This document shows, in pieces, positions 17,479-27,469 of a stretch of DNA of 64,000 bases; position 1 is the first letter of the stretch, and each line of letters begins with the position of its first letter. The translations under genes were made by a program, and so were the position numbers. The notes below the pieces were generated by a model. The model was given only the letters and a program-made list of their open reading frames with translations. It was not told where the DNA came from and did not search any database. Origin of the DNA: Psychromonas aquimarina ATCC BAA-1526 (GTDB lineage: Bacteria; Pseudomonadota; Gammaproteobacteria; Enterobacterales; Psychromonadaceae); the NCBI RefSeq assembly GCF_000428725.1, contig NZ_KE386791.1:186001-250000 (forward strand). The letters are read 5' to 3'.

Positions 17479-19359
17479 ATGAAAGTATCCATCAAAGTTG
17501 TTTTAATATCTTCCTTGGTGCTGGTTTTAGCGATTAGTTCACTGTCGTTTTTCCAGTATAGGGAAATAAAAAGCACCTTGCAGAATCAGTCCAGCGGTGC
17601 AATAGAGGAGTCTAGTGATGCGTTGGCACAGCAGATAACCTACTGGCTGAATGGTAAATTAGAAATCATAGATCTGATGGCGCAGGTGATTGACTCCGAT
17701 TTTAGCGGGGCTAATATACAGAAAACTTTCGACAGCCCGCTGCTTAAGCAGAACTTCTTACTTATATTCGGCGGACTGCACACTGACGGTATACGAATTA
17801 CTAATGATCCCAGCTGGCAGCCGGAAGGCTGGGACGCAAGAAAACGTCCCTGGTACGATGTTGCTAAAAATGCAAACCAGGCGATGATCACTGAACCCTA
17901 TGCCGATGCGGTAACTAAAGATATTTTAATTTCTGTTGTAGCTAATTTATCCGATAAGGGCCGCTTTAAAGGTGCTTTCGGCGGTGATCTTAGTCTAAAA
18001 ACAGTATCCGATGCTTTGAATACTCTTACTTTTAATGACGCTGGTTATGCTTTTTTGTTAACTAAGAACGGCAATATTATCAGCCATCCCGATAGTGAAA
18101 ATAACGGTAAAAACTATTCACAGCTGTTTGACGGTCAGTCGGTGGCAATGGATAAAAAGGTCAGGGAAATTGAAGTTGACGGTCAGTCTATGTGGGTTAG
18201 TTTTACACCGCTTAAAGGACTGCGCGGCATGGACTGGTATATCGGTGTTGTAGTTGATGCTGATATTGTGATGGCCGAGGCTGATGCAATGGGCTGGCGC
18301 TCATTTATTGGTGTAGTGATCAGTGTCGCTATCGGCTTTTTTGTTCTTGGTACCCTGATGCAGACAATTTTAAAACCGATTACTTTGTTGAGTGAGTCAT
18401 TAGTTGAGATTAACAGCGGTAATGGCGATTTAACCAAACGCCTGCCGATTATATCCAAGGATGAATTCGGAGATGTAGCGATTCAGTTTAATATCTTTGT
18501 GGAAAATCTTCAGGGCATTGTTTCTAAAGTCAAAAATCTTGCTTCACAGATAGGAGGCAGCACAGTTCAGGTTAGTGATGAATCGGAAAAAGCTTCCCAT
18601 GAGCTGCAGCAGCAGTTAACTGAGCTGGATCAGCTGGCCACTGCTATGAATGAGATGGCGTCAAGTGCAGTTGAGGTAGCAAAAAATGCCCAGGTAGCGG
18701 CTGAGGCCGCCGGTACCGCCGATGTAGAAACAGGTAACGGCGTAATGGTTGTTTCCGGTGCAACGGACTCGATGAACCAGCTGGCGGCTCAGATGGAAGG
18801 TGCGGTTGACTCGGTGGTTGAGCTTGCCAATTTCAGCAATAACATTGAATCTATATTATCTGTTATTACAGGTATTGCCGATCAGACTAATCTGCTGGCG
18901 TTAAATGCAGCCATTGAAGCAGCCAGGGCGGGTGAATCTGGCCGAGGTTTTGCGGTTGTTGCAGACGAAGTTCGCTCATTAGCTTCGCGTACACAGGAAT
19001 CAACCAGTGAAATAAGATCCATGATTGAGCAGCTGCAGACCGGGGTACGGCAGTCGGAGGAAATTATTAAACAGAGCCGCGAAGCAGCTATAAGTACGGC
19101 GGAAGAGGCCGGCAAAGCAAATGAAATGCTGGCAACAATTCAGTCCGCTATTGTGCAGATTAATGATATGAATCTGCAGATAGCAGCCGCTGCCGAGGAG
19201 CAGTCAGCAACTTCAGAAGAGATTAATCGTAATACTACGAATATCAGAGATATCACTCAAGATGTTAGCAATGGAGCACACGAGCAGGTGAAACATGCTG
19301 AGCTGATGCGTGATCAGGTTGGTGAACAGGATGACCAGTTAAATAACTTTAAGGTTTAA
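17479..19359 (+). CDS. Methyl-accepting chemotaxis protein with dCache sensor
   Basis: 626-residue chemoreceptor. TM1 is at residues about 5-27, followed by a large periplasmic dCache_1 domain to about 270 ([21 protein letters not shown]-type segments, [20 protein letters not shown]), TM2 at about 272-296, HAMP to about 350, and the cytoplasmic signalling domain to the C-terminus. The hairpin tip ([20 protein letters not shown], then [20 protein letters not shown]) is fully conserved. dCache domains of this type often bind amino acids or related small molecules. It is a single gene ending at a strong terminator. Confidence 0.95.
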   Translation: MKVSIKVVLISSLVLVLAISSLSFFQYREIKSTLQNQSSGAIEESSDALAQQITYWLNGKLEIIDLMAQVIDSDFSGANIQKTFDSPLLKQNFLLIFGGLHTDGIRITNDPSWQPEGWDARKRPWYDVAKNANQAMITEPYADAVTKDILISVVANLSDKGRFKGAFGGDLSLKTVSDALNTLTFNDAGYAFLLTKNGNIISHPDSENNGKNYSQLFDGQSVAMDKKVREIEVDGQSMWVSFTPLKGLRGMDWYIGVVVDADIVMAEADAMGWRSFIGVVISVAIGFFVLGTLMQTILKPITLLSESLVEINSGNGDLTKRLPIISKDEFGDVAIQFNIFVENLQGIVSKVKNLASQIGGSTVQVSDESEKASHELQQQLTELDQLATAMNEMASSAVEVAKNAQVAAEAAGTADVETGNGVMVVSGATDSMNQLAAQMEGAVDSVVELANFSNNIESILSVITGIADQTNLLALNAAIEAARAGESGRGFAVVADEVRSLASRTQESTSEIRSMIEQLQTGVRQSEEIIKQSREAAISTAEEAGKANEMLATIQSAIVQINDMNLQIAAAAEEQSATSEEINRNTTNIRDITQDVSNGAHEQVKHAELMRDQVGEQDDQLNNFKV

Positions 19360-19383
19360 ACTGTTTATTACAAAGTAAAATAA

Positions 19384-19414
19384 AAAGCCCGCGGGATACT
19401 GTTCCGCGGGCTTT
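19384..19414. terminator. Bidirectional terminator
   Basis: AAAGCCCGCGG pairs with CCGCGGGCTTT, with flanking A and T runs, between the convergent chemoreceptor and EamA genes. Confidence 0.9.
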
Positions 19415-19418
19415 ATTT

Positions 19419-20330
19419 TTACAGTTTACTGTCGAGGGGGTTAAGCTTCTGAGCTGCCGGCGGCTTTTTATCCGTAAGTTTAATCTGCGCCAGCATTACC
19501 CCGGAAATAACCATAATGCCGCCGAGAAGATGGTACGACTGCAGTTTTTCACCAAGAAACAGTGCCGCTAATGAGGCCGCTACCACAGGCAGCAGATTCA
19601 TAAACATGGCACTAGACTCTGCACCGATTAAATCAATGGCTTTAACCCACATCCAGGGAGCAATAATTGAAGCGCCGACAGCTGCATAAGCGATTAACGG
19701 CAGTGATTCAGCTGTTGGTAAAAGTGACTGACTGGTTAACCATAACGGACAGAGCATAACCACTGAAAACAGTCCCTGCATATAGATAAGCTGCCAGCTG
19801 CTCAGCGGCATTTTCCAGCGTTTTAGCAGTACACAGTATGTAGCATAAACAGTCGCAGCTATGACCATCAGAGCGTCACCCTGGGTAATAGACTGGTCGA
19901 ACATAAACAGAAGATCACCGCTGCCGAGCATATAAGCCAAGCCGATAATAGAAATAACTGCGCCGATAATGCTCAGTGTGGAAAGACGCTTTCCAAGCAG
20001 CGGTACGGCAATAAAAATACTCAGCAGCGGCACCAGTGCTGTAATCAGTGACATATTAGTTGCAGTGGTAGTCAAACCCGCGTAATAACCTAGTGACTGG
20101 TTTAATACCATGCCCAGCAAACCTAAGAAAGCCAGCTTGGCAAGGTAAGGGCGGATAGTTTTACGTGCTTTAATAACCGCAGGTAAACAAAACGGAGTTA
20201 AAATCAGCATGGCAAAAAACCATCTGAAAAAGCTCATGGCGCTGGGCTCTATAAGCGAAACTGAGGTGACATTGACGATTGAGTTGCCACCCCAGATAAT
20301 AACGGTGAACAGCGGAAGTAGATAATTCAT
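19419..20330 (-). CDS. EamA/DMT-family transporter
   Basis: 303-residue inner-membrane protein with ten hydrophobic helices forming two EamA repeats (FTVIIWGGNSIVNVTSVSLI at the start; a second repeat from about residue 150). The pattern PSAMSFFRWFFAML in helix 2 is typical of the drug/metabolite exporters. It is divergent from an AraC regulator 100 bases away, which probably controls it. The substrate is unknown; relatives export amino acids, nucleosides or drugs. Confidence 0.88.
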   Translation of the reverse strand: MNYLLPLFTVIIWGGNSIVNVTSVSLIEPSAMSFFRWFFAMLILTPFCLPAVIKARKTIRPYLAKLAFLGLLGMVLNQSLGYYAGLTTTATNMSLITALVPLLSIFIAVPLLGKRLSTLSIIGAVISIIGLAYMLGSGDLLFMFDQSITQGDALMVIAATVYATYCVLLKRWKMPLSSWQLIYMQGLFSVVMLCPLWLTSQSLLPTAESLPLIAYAAVGASIIAPWMWVKAIDLIGAESSAMFMNLLPVVAASLAALFLGEKLQSYHLLGGIMVISGVMLAQIKLTDKKPPAAQKLNPLDSKL

Positions 20331-20430
20331 GGGCTTAGTGTCTGTTAAGAATAATGATGCAAATAGTGTGGCAGGTCTGTATGGTTATATATATCTCTAT
20401 TCAGACATAAAATCTCATTAGGAAGACAAT

Positions 20431-21219
20431 ATGTTAAGCATGCGTAATATTCAGCCGGCTCTGCAGTTAAAAGACCTTCCGGCTGCACAATTTCTTCTTT
20501 TTGATGCTTTCCGTTCAAATACAGAAACACGCCCGCATTCGCATCCCTGGGGACAGTTACAGATCGTCAGCGGCGGTTTACTGGAACTGCAGGCGCAGGG
20601 CAAACGTTTTTTATCACCGCCCAATCTGGCCATCTGGGTACCACCCGGCATTATGCACCAGAGTTATAACCGTAAACCTATTGATTACTGTTCGGTAAAT
20701 ATAGTTCCTGAGCTTGCAGAGCATTTACCTGATCACGTGTGTTTATTAGCGGTAACTGCCATTATTGAAGCGCTGATTTCTGACTTGCGGGCCAGAGATA
20801 TTCGTACTGCGCATAGTCTGGCTGACAAACGTCTGTTTAAGGTGCTGCTGGATCAGCTGGCTATAACGGAGCAGATTGAACATTTTTTACCGGTTAGTAA
20901 TCATAAATTACTCGCACCTGTGTTAAAGGCGCTAGAGCTTAACCCTGCCGATGAAACGCCTCTGCATGTCTGGGCGAAACGCGTACACAGTACAGAAAGA
21001 ACGCTGGCGCGGCACTGTCAGAATGAGCTGGGCATGAACTTTACCGAGTGGCGTTTAAGAATGCGTTATATTTATTCTCTAGAGCTGCTGAGAAGCGGCA
21101 GGTCGGTAAAAGATACTGCTTTTACACTCGGTTATAATCAGGCCAGCCCGTTTATTACCATGTTTAAAAGATATGCTGAGTGCACACCGGAGCAGTATAA
21201 ACTCAAGCATGCCATATAA
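20431..21219 (+). CDS. AraC-family regulator with N-terminal cupin
   Basis: 262 residues. The N-terminal cupin (HSHPWGQLQIVSGGLLELQ, IWVPPGIMHQSYN) at about 35-110 is followed by an AraC-type double HTH at about 170-260 (VHSTERTLARHC, and VKDTAFTLGYNQASPFITMF). The domain order and motifs resemble the NimR/YeaM group, whose members repress or activate a divergent exporter gene. Here the divergent gene is an EamA transporter. AGGAAG lies 5 bases before the ATG. Confidence 0.88.
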   Translation: MLSMRNIQPALQLKDLPAAQFLLFDAFRSNTETRPHSHPWGQLQIVSGGLLELQAQGKRFLSPPNLAIWVPPGIMHQSYNRKPIDYCSVNIVPELAEHLPDHVCLLAVTAIIEALISDLRARDIRTAHSLADKRLFKVLLDQLAITEQIEHFLPVSNHKLLAPVLKALELNPADETPLHVWAKRVHSTERTLARHCQNELGMNFTEWRLRMRYIYSLELLRSGRSVKDTAFTLGYNQASPFITMFKRYAECTPEQYKLKHAI

Positions 21220-21316
21220 TTATTTAATAAGGGAATAAGTGAGATCAATACCGCGGCTGCTGATCCGGCTAGACGAAAAATAGAAACAGTTTTTTGTAAA
21301 AAAAACAAATGTTTCT

Positions 21317-23713
21317 TCAGCCCTGCTCTAGTTGATATTTGTTTTCAATAACACTTTGCCATGTCAGCGGCTGAGTAAAATAGAAACCTTGTACTATATC
21401 GCAGCCGAGGTTTCTGACATGTTTAAACTCATCCTGAGTTTCAATGCCCTCAACAATAACCTCTAACTGATAAACTTTGGCAAGCTCAAAGATAATATCC
21501 AGGGTAGGTTTTTTACCTGCAGGAGTTTTATTAAGGTTTTTAATAAAAGAACGGTCAATCTTAAGTGTATCGAGCGGATAGTTATTTAACTGACTAAATG
21601 ACGTATAGCCTGTGCCGAAATCATCAAGCGTAACTTTTACACCCAGTGATTTCAGCTGCGTCAGACTTGCCACCGCCTTTTTGTCGTCGGGCATCAGGCA
21701 TGTTTCAGTTATTTCAAGCTCCAGCTGTTTCGGATTGATCTTGTGTTTATTTATCAGCATCTGTAAGTGTTTGTACAGCCGATTATTTTTTAAGGAGCGC
21801 GAAGATATATTGACGGAGATAAAACCGCAAAAATCATTCGTTAAAACCATCTCGGCCAGTCTGGCTAGTGCATTTTCTGCAACCCACATATCAATTTTTA
21901 TTATCAGATCGGTTTTTTCAGCGATAGGTATAAAGATATCCGGGCCAATATTTTCTTTACTTAGAGCCGGGCACCTTAATAATAACTCGTAACCCTGCAG
22001 TTTTAGGTTGGCAGCTGAGTAGGCGGGCATAAAGACAAAAAACAATTCATTTTTTGCCAGTGCATTTGTTATCTCTTTTTCAATTTTTTTCTCATGATCT
22101 ATTTCAGCTTCAATTTCCGGCGAAAAAACTTTATAGGTATTTTTGCCGTCTCTTTTAGCCATATACATTGCCGAGTCGGCTTGATTGAGCAGCGTCTCAC
22201 CCGAGTCGCTGTTATCATTTGAATAAGCGATGCCGATACTGGCATGGACGTCATATACATTGTTATCAATAACAAAACCATTGTTGAATAAAGCACAAAT
22301 TCTTTTGGCAATATTCTCAATTACCTCCAGTGTCGGCAGACCATCGATAAGAATAACAAACTCGTCCCCGCCGAGTCTGGCTATGCTGTTAATCGTGTCG
22401 GCAGTGATAAATTTATCCTGACTTCTTAAGGTCTTTTTTAATCTCTGACTAAATGCGATCAGCAGCTGATCGCCGGTTTCATGGCCGAAGGTATCATTAA
22501 CATGTTTAAAATTATCTAAATCAATAAAAAATAGAGCGAGATAGTGTTTTTGAGCAGTAGTGCGGTTATCTATTAGTAATAATTTTTTATTAAAACTGCC
22601 TCGGTTAGACAGTCCGGTCAACGCATCATTGCTGGCAAGATTATTAATTTTATTAATAAATGAAATATAACTTTCATTAAGATCGGCAACCTCGTCCTTT
22701 GTAGATAAAGGTTTAAGCTTTATATCATCAGATAATTCAACCTGCTTAATACTTTTAGCAAGATTAGTGATTGGTAATATTATCTGTTTGTCAATCATCA
22801 TCAGTAGAATAAAAGAGCAGGTTACAATAAGCATTATATTAAGAACAGAGAGCTTTAAAATAATACTCCATAAAATATCGTCAAAGTAGCGCTCATCGAG
22901 AATAAATTTCACCTCAAAAAGTTCAGTTTCGAAGGTACTTTCATAAAGACCGTTGTTATTGTTTATTAACGGGGTGCCGGAAACAGAAATATTATTGGTC
23001 ACGCTGTTTTTGTCGGTAAACGTAAAGCTCATATAGTCTTTATGTTCACTGATAATGCGCTGTATCTCTTCTTTTACAAAATCCACATTAATTTCACTCT
23101 GTATAAGATAGAGCTCGTCATTTTTGTTATAAGTAGGTTTTGAAGTGAGATAAAAGGGTGAGAATATTTCAATAATATTCATGGATGAAAACTTCTGTTC
23201 ACTGTCTGTTTCAATAAAATAATAATACTGAAACAATTTGTCACTATCTGGCTCTGTAACTGCCGCTTTATCGATTATTTTCTCTGTTTGTTTTTTTAAT
23301 TCTGCTTGTGCAAAGGGATCCCTAGTATTAACGTAAAATAAAACCTCTTTATCAAATCCGAAAATAGTAAAATCATTAACTATATTGGTGGTGTTATTTG
23401 AGTCATTCTGTTTATCAACAAAGCGTTTAAGAAGCTGGGTGATGTAGGGAGCCGCCATCTCTTTTCCCTGCTTAATTACATCAAAGATAAGAAATGCCTC
23501 TTTGCTGTCTATCTTTTGTCTTATAAAACTTTTCGTGTAGGCCAGGTGGTATTGGCTCATTAACTTTAGATTCTGCAGGCGGTCATCAAGTGATAACAAT
23601 TTGTTGGCGATTATCTGATCTTTATAGACATTATAATAAACGGCAGTACTCATAGTAAAAACCAAGGCGATAACCGGTATTAGAATGTAACGTATTTTTT
23701 TTCTAAGCTGCAT
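21317..23713 (-). CDS. mbaA: Membrane GGDEF-EAL protein, MbaA-like partner of NspS
   Basis: 798 residues from the ATG preceded by GAAGGG; a longer frame exists but overlaps the upstream gene. TM1 is at about 7-27, followed by a periplasmic region of about 260 residues, TM2 (LNIMLIVTCSFILLMMI), HAMP, then GGDEF and EAL domains. The GGDEF motif (RLGGDEFVIL) is intact; the EAL motif reads ELL with its glutamate kept, and the catalytic DDFGTGYTS and VEGIET are present. So both synthase and phosphodiesterase activity are possible. It starts 7 bases after a PotD-like periplasmic protein, the order and spacing of Vibrio cholerae nspS-mbaA (MbaA 791 residues), which sense norspermidine and spermidine to control c-di-GMP and biofilm. 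Confidence 0.85.
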   Translation of the reverse strand: MQLRKKIRYILIPVIALVFTMSTAVYYNVYKDQIIANKLLSLDDRLQNLKLMSQYHLAYTKSFIRQKIDSKEAFLIFDVIKQGKEMAAPYITQLLKRFVDKQNDSNNTTNIVNDFTIFGFDKEVLFYVNTRDPFAQAELKKQTEKIIDKAAVTEPDSDKLFQYYYFIETDSEQKFSSMNIIEIFSPFYLTSKPTYNKNDELYLIQSEINVDFVKEEIQRIISEHKDYMSFTFTDKNSVTNNISVSGTPLINNNNGLYESTFETELFEVKFILDERYFDDILWSIILKLSVLNIMLIVTCSFILLMMIDKQIILPITNLAKSIKQVELSDDIKLKPLSTKDEVADLNESYISFINKINNLASNDALTGLSNRGSFNKKLLLIDNRTTAQKHYLALFFIDLDNFKHVNDTFGHETGDQLLIAFSQRLKKTLRSQDKFITADTINSIARLGGDEFVILIDGLPTLEVIENIAKRICALFNNGFVIDNNVYDVHASIGIAYSNDNSDSGETLLNQADSAMYMAKRDGKNTYKVFSPEIEAEIDHEKKIEKEITNALAKNELFFVFMPAYSAANLKLQGYELLLRCPALSKENIGPDIFIPIAEKTDLIIKIDMWVAENALARLAEMVLTNDFCGFISVNISSRSLKNNRLYKHLQMLINKHKINPKQLELEITETCLMPDDKKAVASLTQLKSLGVKVTLDDFGTGYTSFSQLNNYPLDTLKIDRSFIKNLNKTPAGKKPTLDIIFELAKVYQLEVIVEGIETQDEFKHVRNLGCDIVQGFYFTQPLTWQSVIENKYQLEQG

Positions 23714-23720
23714 AAGCCCT

Positions 23721-24752
23721 TCATTCCCTGGTGCTGAGCATAGATACAATTCTATTACGAAGCACAACTTGTTCCCTGCTCAGTAAACGATAGTGATAAC
23801 TGCGCAGCAGCACACTTTTATCCGGGGATATTTCTGTGTCGTTTTTATATTCTGCACTGGCTTTTTCCAGTGCGCTTTGGCTGGTGGTGGAAAACCACAT
23901 ATCCTGTGCATTCATGTAAGCAATTTCCGGCTCATTAATAAACTCAAGAAATGCTTTAGTCCCCTGCAGAACCGGTTTACCGGCAGGTGCTACAAAACAG
24001 TCTACAAAAAACAGGGTACCTTCCTTCGGCACTATATACTGCCAGTCCTGTTGTCCGGTAAAGTCTTTGAGGTTCTGTAAATCACCGGCATAGAGAGCCG
24101 CCATAGTAAGTTTGGAGCGGCTGCCGTGCTCTGTGACATAAGCAACCGGGTGTCCGTATGCAAGCAGATATTGTGACTGGCTGCTTAATAGAGAATAAGC
24201 AGACTTTAATTCCTGTTTATCACTGGTGAAAGGATTTAGACCTCTGGCAAGCAGGGCAATTGCAACGGTATCTATATCGTTTTTGAGCATCATTGTACTG
24301 CCTCTGTGCTCCTGCGGCGGCTGCAGGAGATCATTCCATGAATCGATTTTTTTGGGGGATATGGAGGTGCGGTAGGCTATGCCCATTGTACCTTTGGCAA
24401 AGGGCACGCCGCTGCCGCCGCAGGAAGCCCGCGATTTTTTGGAGTTATGATCCATGTTTTTTAAAGATAAAGCAGATAAGGGGGCGAACAAGCCTAATTT
24501 TGTATAACTGACGGTATTGGCATTATCGACAAGAATCAGATCATATTTTCCGGCTTGTTCATTAACCAGAATAGCATCTCGAGCAACCTCGTCATCATAT
24601 AGATACTGTTTGACCGTATGCCCGGTTCGTTCGTTGAAAATACGCACTACCTGATCGGAAATATAATGATCCCATATATAAATTTTGACTTCCTGGGCAT
24701 ATAAAGGCGCAACTAAAATAGCGGAGAATAATGCTAACAGCATATATTTCAT
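23721..24752 (-). CDS. nspS: Periplasmic polyamine-binding sensor, NspS-like
   Basis: 343 residues with a signal peptide (cleavage near APLYA-QE). The mature protein has the PotD/PotF fold pattern: VKIYIWDHYISDQVV at the start, YDLILVDNANTV, MGIAYRTS, and FFVDCFVAPAGK near residue 250. No ABC permease or ATPase genes accompany it. It lies directly upstream of a membrane GGDEF-EAL gene, so a sensory rather than transport role is most likely, as for V. cholerae NspS. The ligand could be norspermidine, spermidine or another polyamine; the pocket residues cannot be judged by eye. Confidence 0.85.
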   Translation of the reverse strand: MKYMLLALFSAILVAPLYAQEVKIYIWDHYISDQVVRIFNERTGHTVKQYLYDDEVARDAILVNEQAGKYDLILVDNANTVSYTKLGLFAPLSALSLKNMDHNSKKSRASCGGSGVPFAKGTMGIAYRTSISPKKIDSWNDLLQPPQEHRGSTMMLKNDIDTVAIALLARGLNPFTSDKQELKSAYSLLSSQSQYLLAYGHPVAYVTEHGSRSKLTMAALYAGDLQNLKDFTGQQDWQYIVPKEGTLFFVDCFVAPAGKPVLQGTKAFLEFINEPEIAYMNAQDMWFSTTSQSALEKASAEYKNDTEISPDKSVLLRSYHYRLLSREQVVLRNRIVSMLSTRE

Positions 24753-25025
24753 AAAAGCTCCCTGCTTAAATTTCGGCTGGTAATCTTCTCTTGACCTGTT
24801 TACTGACTAAAGGAAGTTACACGGTTAATAATTAATTCTGATATATCTGTTAATAATAGTGCTGATTTCATTTATTTGGATAATAAATTTCACCTGACTG
24901 GCGCTTAATAAGCTAACAGATAATTAAATTTTTCAATATGTTATCTCTGTCCGTATTTTTTGTGCCGCGGCTTATAGGCAGGAATCATAAAGATGACCGA
25001 TTTTATGGTTTGTTGTTAAAGCTTC

Positions 25026-25058
25026 AAGCTAAAGGCGCAGCATAGGCGCCTTTAGCTT
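25026..25058. terminator. Terminator in the spacer before the Dcu gene
   Basis: AAGCTAAAGGCGC pairs with GCGCCTTTAGCTT (13 bases, 7-base loop). It ends transcription from the minus-strand Dcu-type gene. The rest of the 316-base spacer up to nspS shows nothing but AT-rich promoter DNA. Confidence 0.8.
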
Positions 25059-25068
25059 GTCTGCTTTA

Positions 25069-26397
25069 TCAGCCGATAACTATCTGGCCGAGAACGTAAC
25101 CAAGACAACAGGCGCTGCTTACGCCGATTATACCAACTGACATAAATGAGTGGTTGAAATACCATTTACCTATTTTAGTGGTACCGGAAGAATCAAAGTT
25201 CACCGTTGCAATATCTGACGGATAATTCGGAATGAAGAAATATCCGTAGACCGCCGGCATTAATCCGATAAGTAAAGCAGGATCTAAACCTAATCCTAAT
25301 CCGACAGGAAGCATCATACGGGCTGTGGCCGCCTGTGAATTAACCACCACGGAAACAATAAACAGCGCTAGAGCAAAAGTCCACGGGTGATCTGTCACCA
25401 TGCCGATGATCCCGGATTGAAACTGCGGCATTGCATACTGGAAATAAGTATCGGACATCCAGGCTATACCGAAAATAGCAATAGCCGCTACCATGCCGGA
25501 TTTAAAAACAACACCGTTGGGTACGTCTCTAGGGTGGGTATCGGTTGCTAATAAAATTACCCCGCCAAATGCCAGCATCATCATCTGGATAATGACAGAC
25601 ATACTGATCGGCTTGCCGCCTTCAGTTATGGTCCTGATTTCCGGTACCATGGCAATAAATACAATCATCGCAATTGCGCTTAAAAATATCAGTACGGAGT
25701 TTCGCGCAGAAGTAGGCAGCTTTTCATCTAAAGAGGTGGAGGTGGTATTTAATATTTTTTCACGCCACACAGGATCTTCTAAGCGGGCCTGATAATCCGG
25801 ATCATCATCTAATTCCTTACCGCGTTTTAAGCTGTATAGCGACATTAACAGGGTGCCGAACAGAGTTGCAGGTACGGTCACCATTAGTATTGAAAGTAGT
25901 GTAATATCAGCCTGAATATCAACCAGTTGTGCTAAGTAATAGACTACAGCCGCTGAAATAGGAGAAGCGGTAATAGCTATTTGTGATGCGACCGAGGAAG
26001 CCGCCATAGGCCTTTCCGGGCGTATACCGTTTTTTAATGCGACATCACCGATGATCGGCATAATGGAGTAAACCGCATGGCCGGTTCCGAGCATAAAGGT
26101 CATAGTATAGGTTACAAAAGGTGCAATCAGGGTGACACGTTTAGGATTTTTACGCAGGATCCGCTCGGCAACCTGAAGCATATACTTTAGACCTCCGGCG
26201 GCTTCCAGAATCGAAGCACAGGTAACTACGGCTAAAATAATCAGCATAACGGTTACAGGAGGGGAGGTCGGCGGCATCTTGAAGATAAAGACTTCAATAA
26301 CCAGACCTATGCCGGAGATAACCCCTAAACCGATTCCGCCATAGCGGGAACCGATATAGAGCATTACTAACAGAAATAAAAACTCAAGATACAGCAT
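25069..26397 (-). CDS. Anaerobic C4-dicarboxylate transporter, DcuA/DcuB family
   Basis: 442-residue inner-membrane protein (DcuB 446, DcuA 433). The family's conserved segments are GARKGG-like IGSRYGGIGLGVISGIG, RILRKNPKRVTLIAPFVTY, GTGHAVYSIMPIIGDVA and RPERPMAASSVASQIAITAS. The GTGHAVYSIMP segment is nearer DcuB, while AITASPISAAVVYYLAQ is nearer DcuA. These carriers exchange fumarate, malate or aspartate for succinate during anaerobic growth. It is a single gene with its own terminator. I see no convincing FNR site in its upstream region. Confidence 0.9.
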   Translation of the reverse strand: MLYLEFLFLLVMLYIGSRYGGIGLGVISGIGLVIEVFIFKMPPTSPPVTVMLIILAVVTCASILEAAGGLKYMLQVAERILRKNPKRVTLIAPFVTYTMTFMLGTGHAVYSIMPIIGDVALKNGIRPERPMAASSVASQIAITASPISAAVVYYLAQLVDIQADITLLSILMVTVPATLFGTLLMSLYSLKRGKELDDDPDYQARLEDPVWREKILNTTSTSLDEKLPTSARNSVLIFLSAIAMIVFIAMVPEIRTITEGGKPISMSVIIQMMMLAFGGVILLATDTHPRDVPNGVVFKSGMVAAIAIFGIAWMSDTYFQYAMPQFQSGIIGMVTDHPWTFALALFIVSVVVNSQAATARMMLPVGLGLGLDPALLIGLMPAVYGYFFIPNYPSDIATVNFDSSGTTKIGKWYFNHSFMSVGIIGVSSACCLGYVLGQIVIG

Positions 26398-26671
26398 AAT
26401 AATCCTTATAAATAGTGATGGTTAAGCTATTGTCCATCTGTTTGTAAAACAATGATTAAAGGTAATTCACATAATTTGCACAGAATAAAAACAATCTCTA
26501 TTTATTAGAACAGGACCACATTTTTAGGCTGTAAAGTTCATGTAAGGTTATGATTTTGTTAAATAATTGTGTGGTGTACGGGGGCGGGGGATAATAGTCT
26601 TTGTCCAGTAGAGATGGATTGCTACTTGTAATAGTAGCTGTAAATCGGCATTTTAATTTACAGATGCATAA

Positions 26672-27457
26672 CTATTTGCCGAACCATTTGATTCTTATCT
26701 GCTCAAGTCTTCCATTTTTACGCAGACGTTTTTTGCCCTGATCAAAAGCGCTTAAAAATTCCTTACCTTTGGGGTTGCTTTTAAGTGCTGCCAGATACTC
26801 AGAAGTGGAGCCGAAAGCATCGAGCTTTCTGTATTTATCATGCCAGTTCTGCCGCTGCAGAATATAATCCCAGTTAAATTCATAACCGGCAAATCCGTCA
26901 ATACGCCCGGCATTTAACATTTTAAATCCCTGTAGAATTGTCAAAACATCATATTTATTGACAGCAGATGCCTGCCGCCATGCATTACCATAGCTAAAAC
27001 CTTTTTTGACTCCGATAGTCAGTCCGTTTAATGACTGTAAACCCCGCCACTGTATGGGGTCATCTGCTCTGACATAAACAATGTAGTCGGCATGATTAAC
27101 CGATTCCAGGGAATAAGTAAATATCTTGAGGCGTTTGCTGTTTTTACCCGTCGGAAAAACGATATCAGCTTTGTTATTTTTAACATTAGCAACAGCTCTT
27201 GCCCATGGTCTGATTGACAAGTGGACTACATATCCCATTTCATGAAAGCTTTCCCTTAATATATCCCAGCTGTAACCGCTGAACCCGAGTGCATCCTGAC
27301 CGGGAACTATGACCTGATTGATTTCATAGTCCCCGCTGGTCATACAAAAAGGCGCGTAATCATGTAAAGTTACAATTTTAACTATTTTCGGGGCCGCATA
27401 AGTAAGCGGTATGCCCGCTGATAAAATGATCGCTATACACAAAGCTCTGCAGTACAT
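26672..27457 (-). CDS. Orphan periplasmic solute-binding protein (SBP_bac_3 type)
   Basis: 261 residues. The signal peptide is cleaved near LTYA-APK. The mature protein follows the amino-acid-binding protein pattern: DYAPFCM near the start, GYSWDILRESFHEMGY, IRPWARAVANVKNNKADIVF, and GLTIGVKKGFSYG. No permease or ATPase gene is nearby, so it may be a sensor component or an orphan of unknown role. It starts 12 bases after a periplasmic double-rhodanese gene and has its own ribosome site (AGGAGA), so the two are almost certainly co-transcribed. Confidence 0.82.
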   Translation of the reverse strand: MYCRALCIAIILSAGIPLTYAAPKIVKIVTLHDYAPFCMTSGDYEINQVIVPGQDALGFSGYSWDILRESFHEMGYVVHLSIRPWARAVANVKNNKADIVFPTGKNSKRLKIFTYSLESVNHADYIVYVRADDPIQWRGLQSLNGLTIGVKKGFSYGNAWRQASAVNKYDVLTILQGFKMLNAGRIDGFAGYEFNWDYILQRQNWHDKYRKLDAFGSTSEYLAALKSNPKGKEFLSAFDQGKKRLRKNGRLEQIRIKWFGK

Positions 27458-27469
27458 AGCATCTCCTGA

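Noticed and set aside
23714-23767. Longer start for the GGDEF-EAL protein (MCFVIELYLC...)
   Set aside because: The extension overlaps the nspS coding end and has no ribosome site; the internal ATG has GAAGGG at good spacing and begins the membrane anchor directly.
26577-26596. G-run (GGGGGCGGGGG) resembling a similar run at 28491
   Set aside because: The shared stretch is short, with no common flanks or position relative to genes; too weak for a repeat or quadruplex claim.
26672-27457. Amino acid ABC importer
   Set aside because: Only the binding protein is encoded; no permease or ATPase gene is near.
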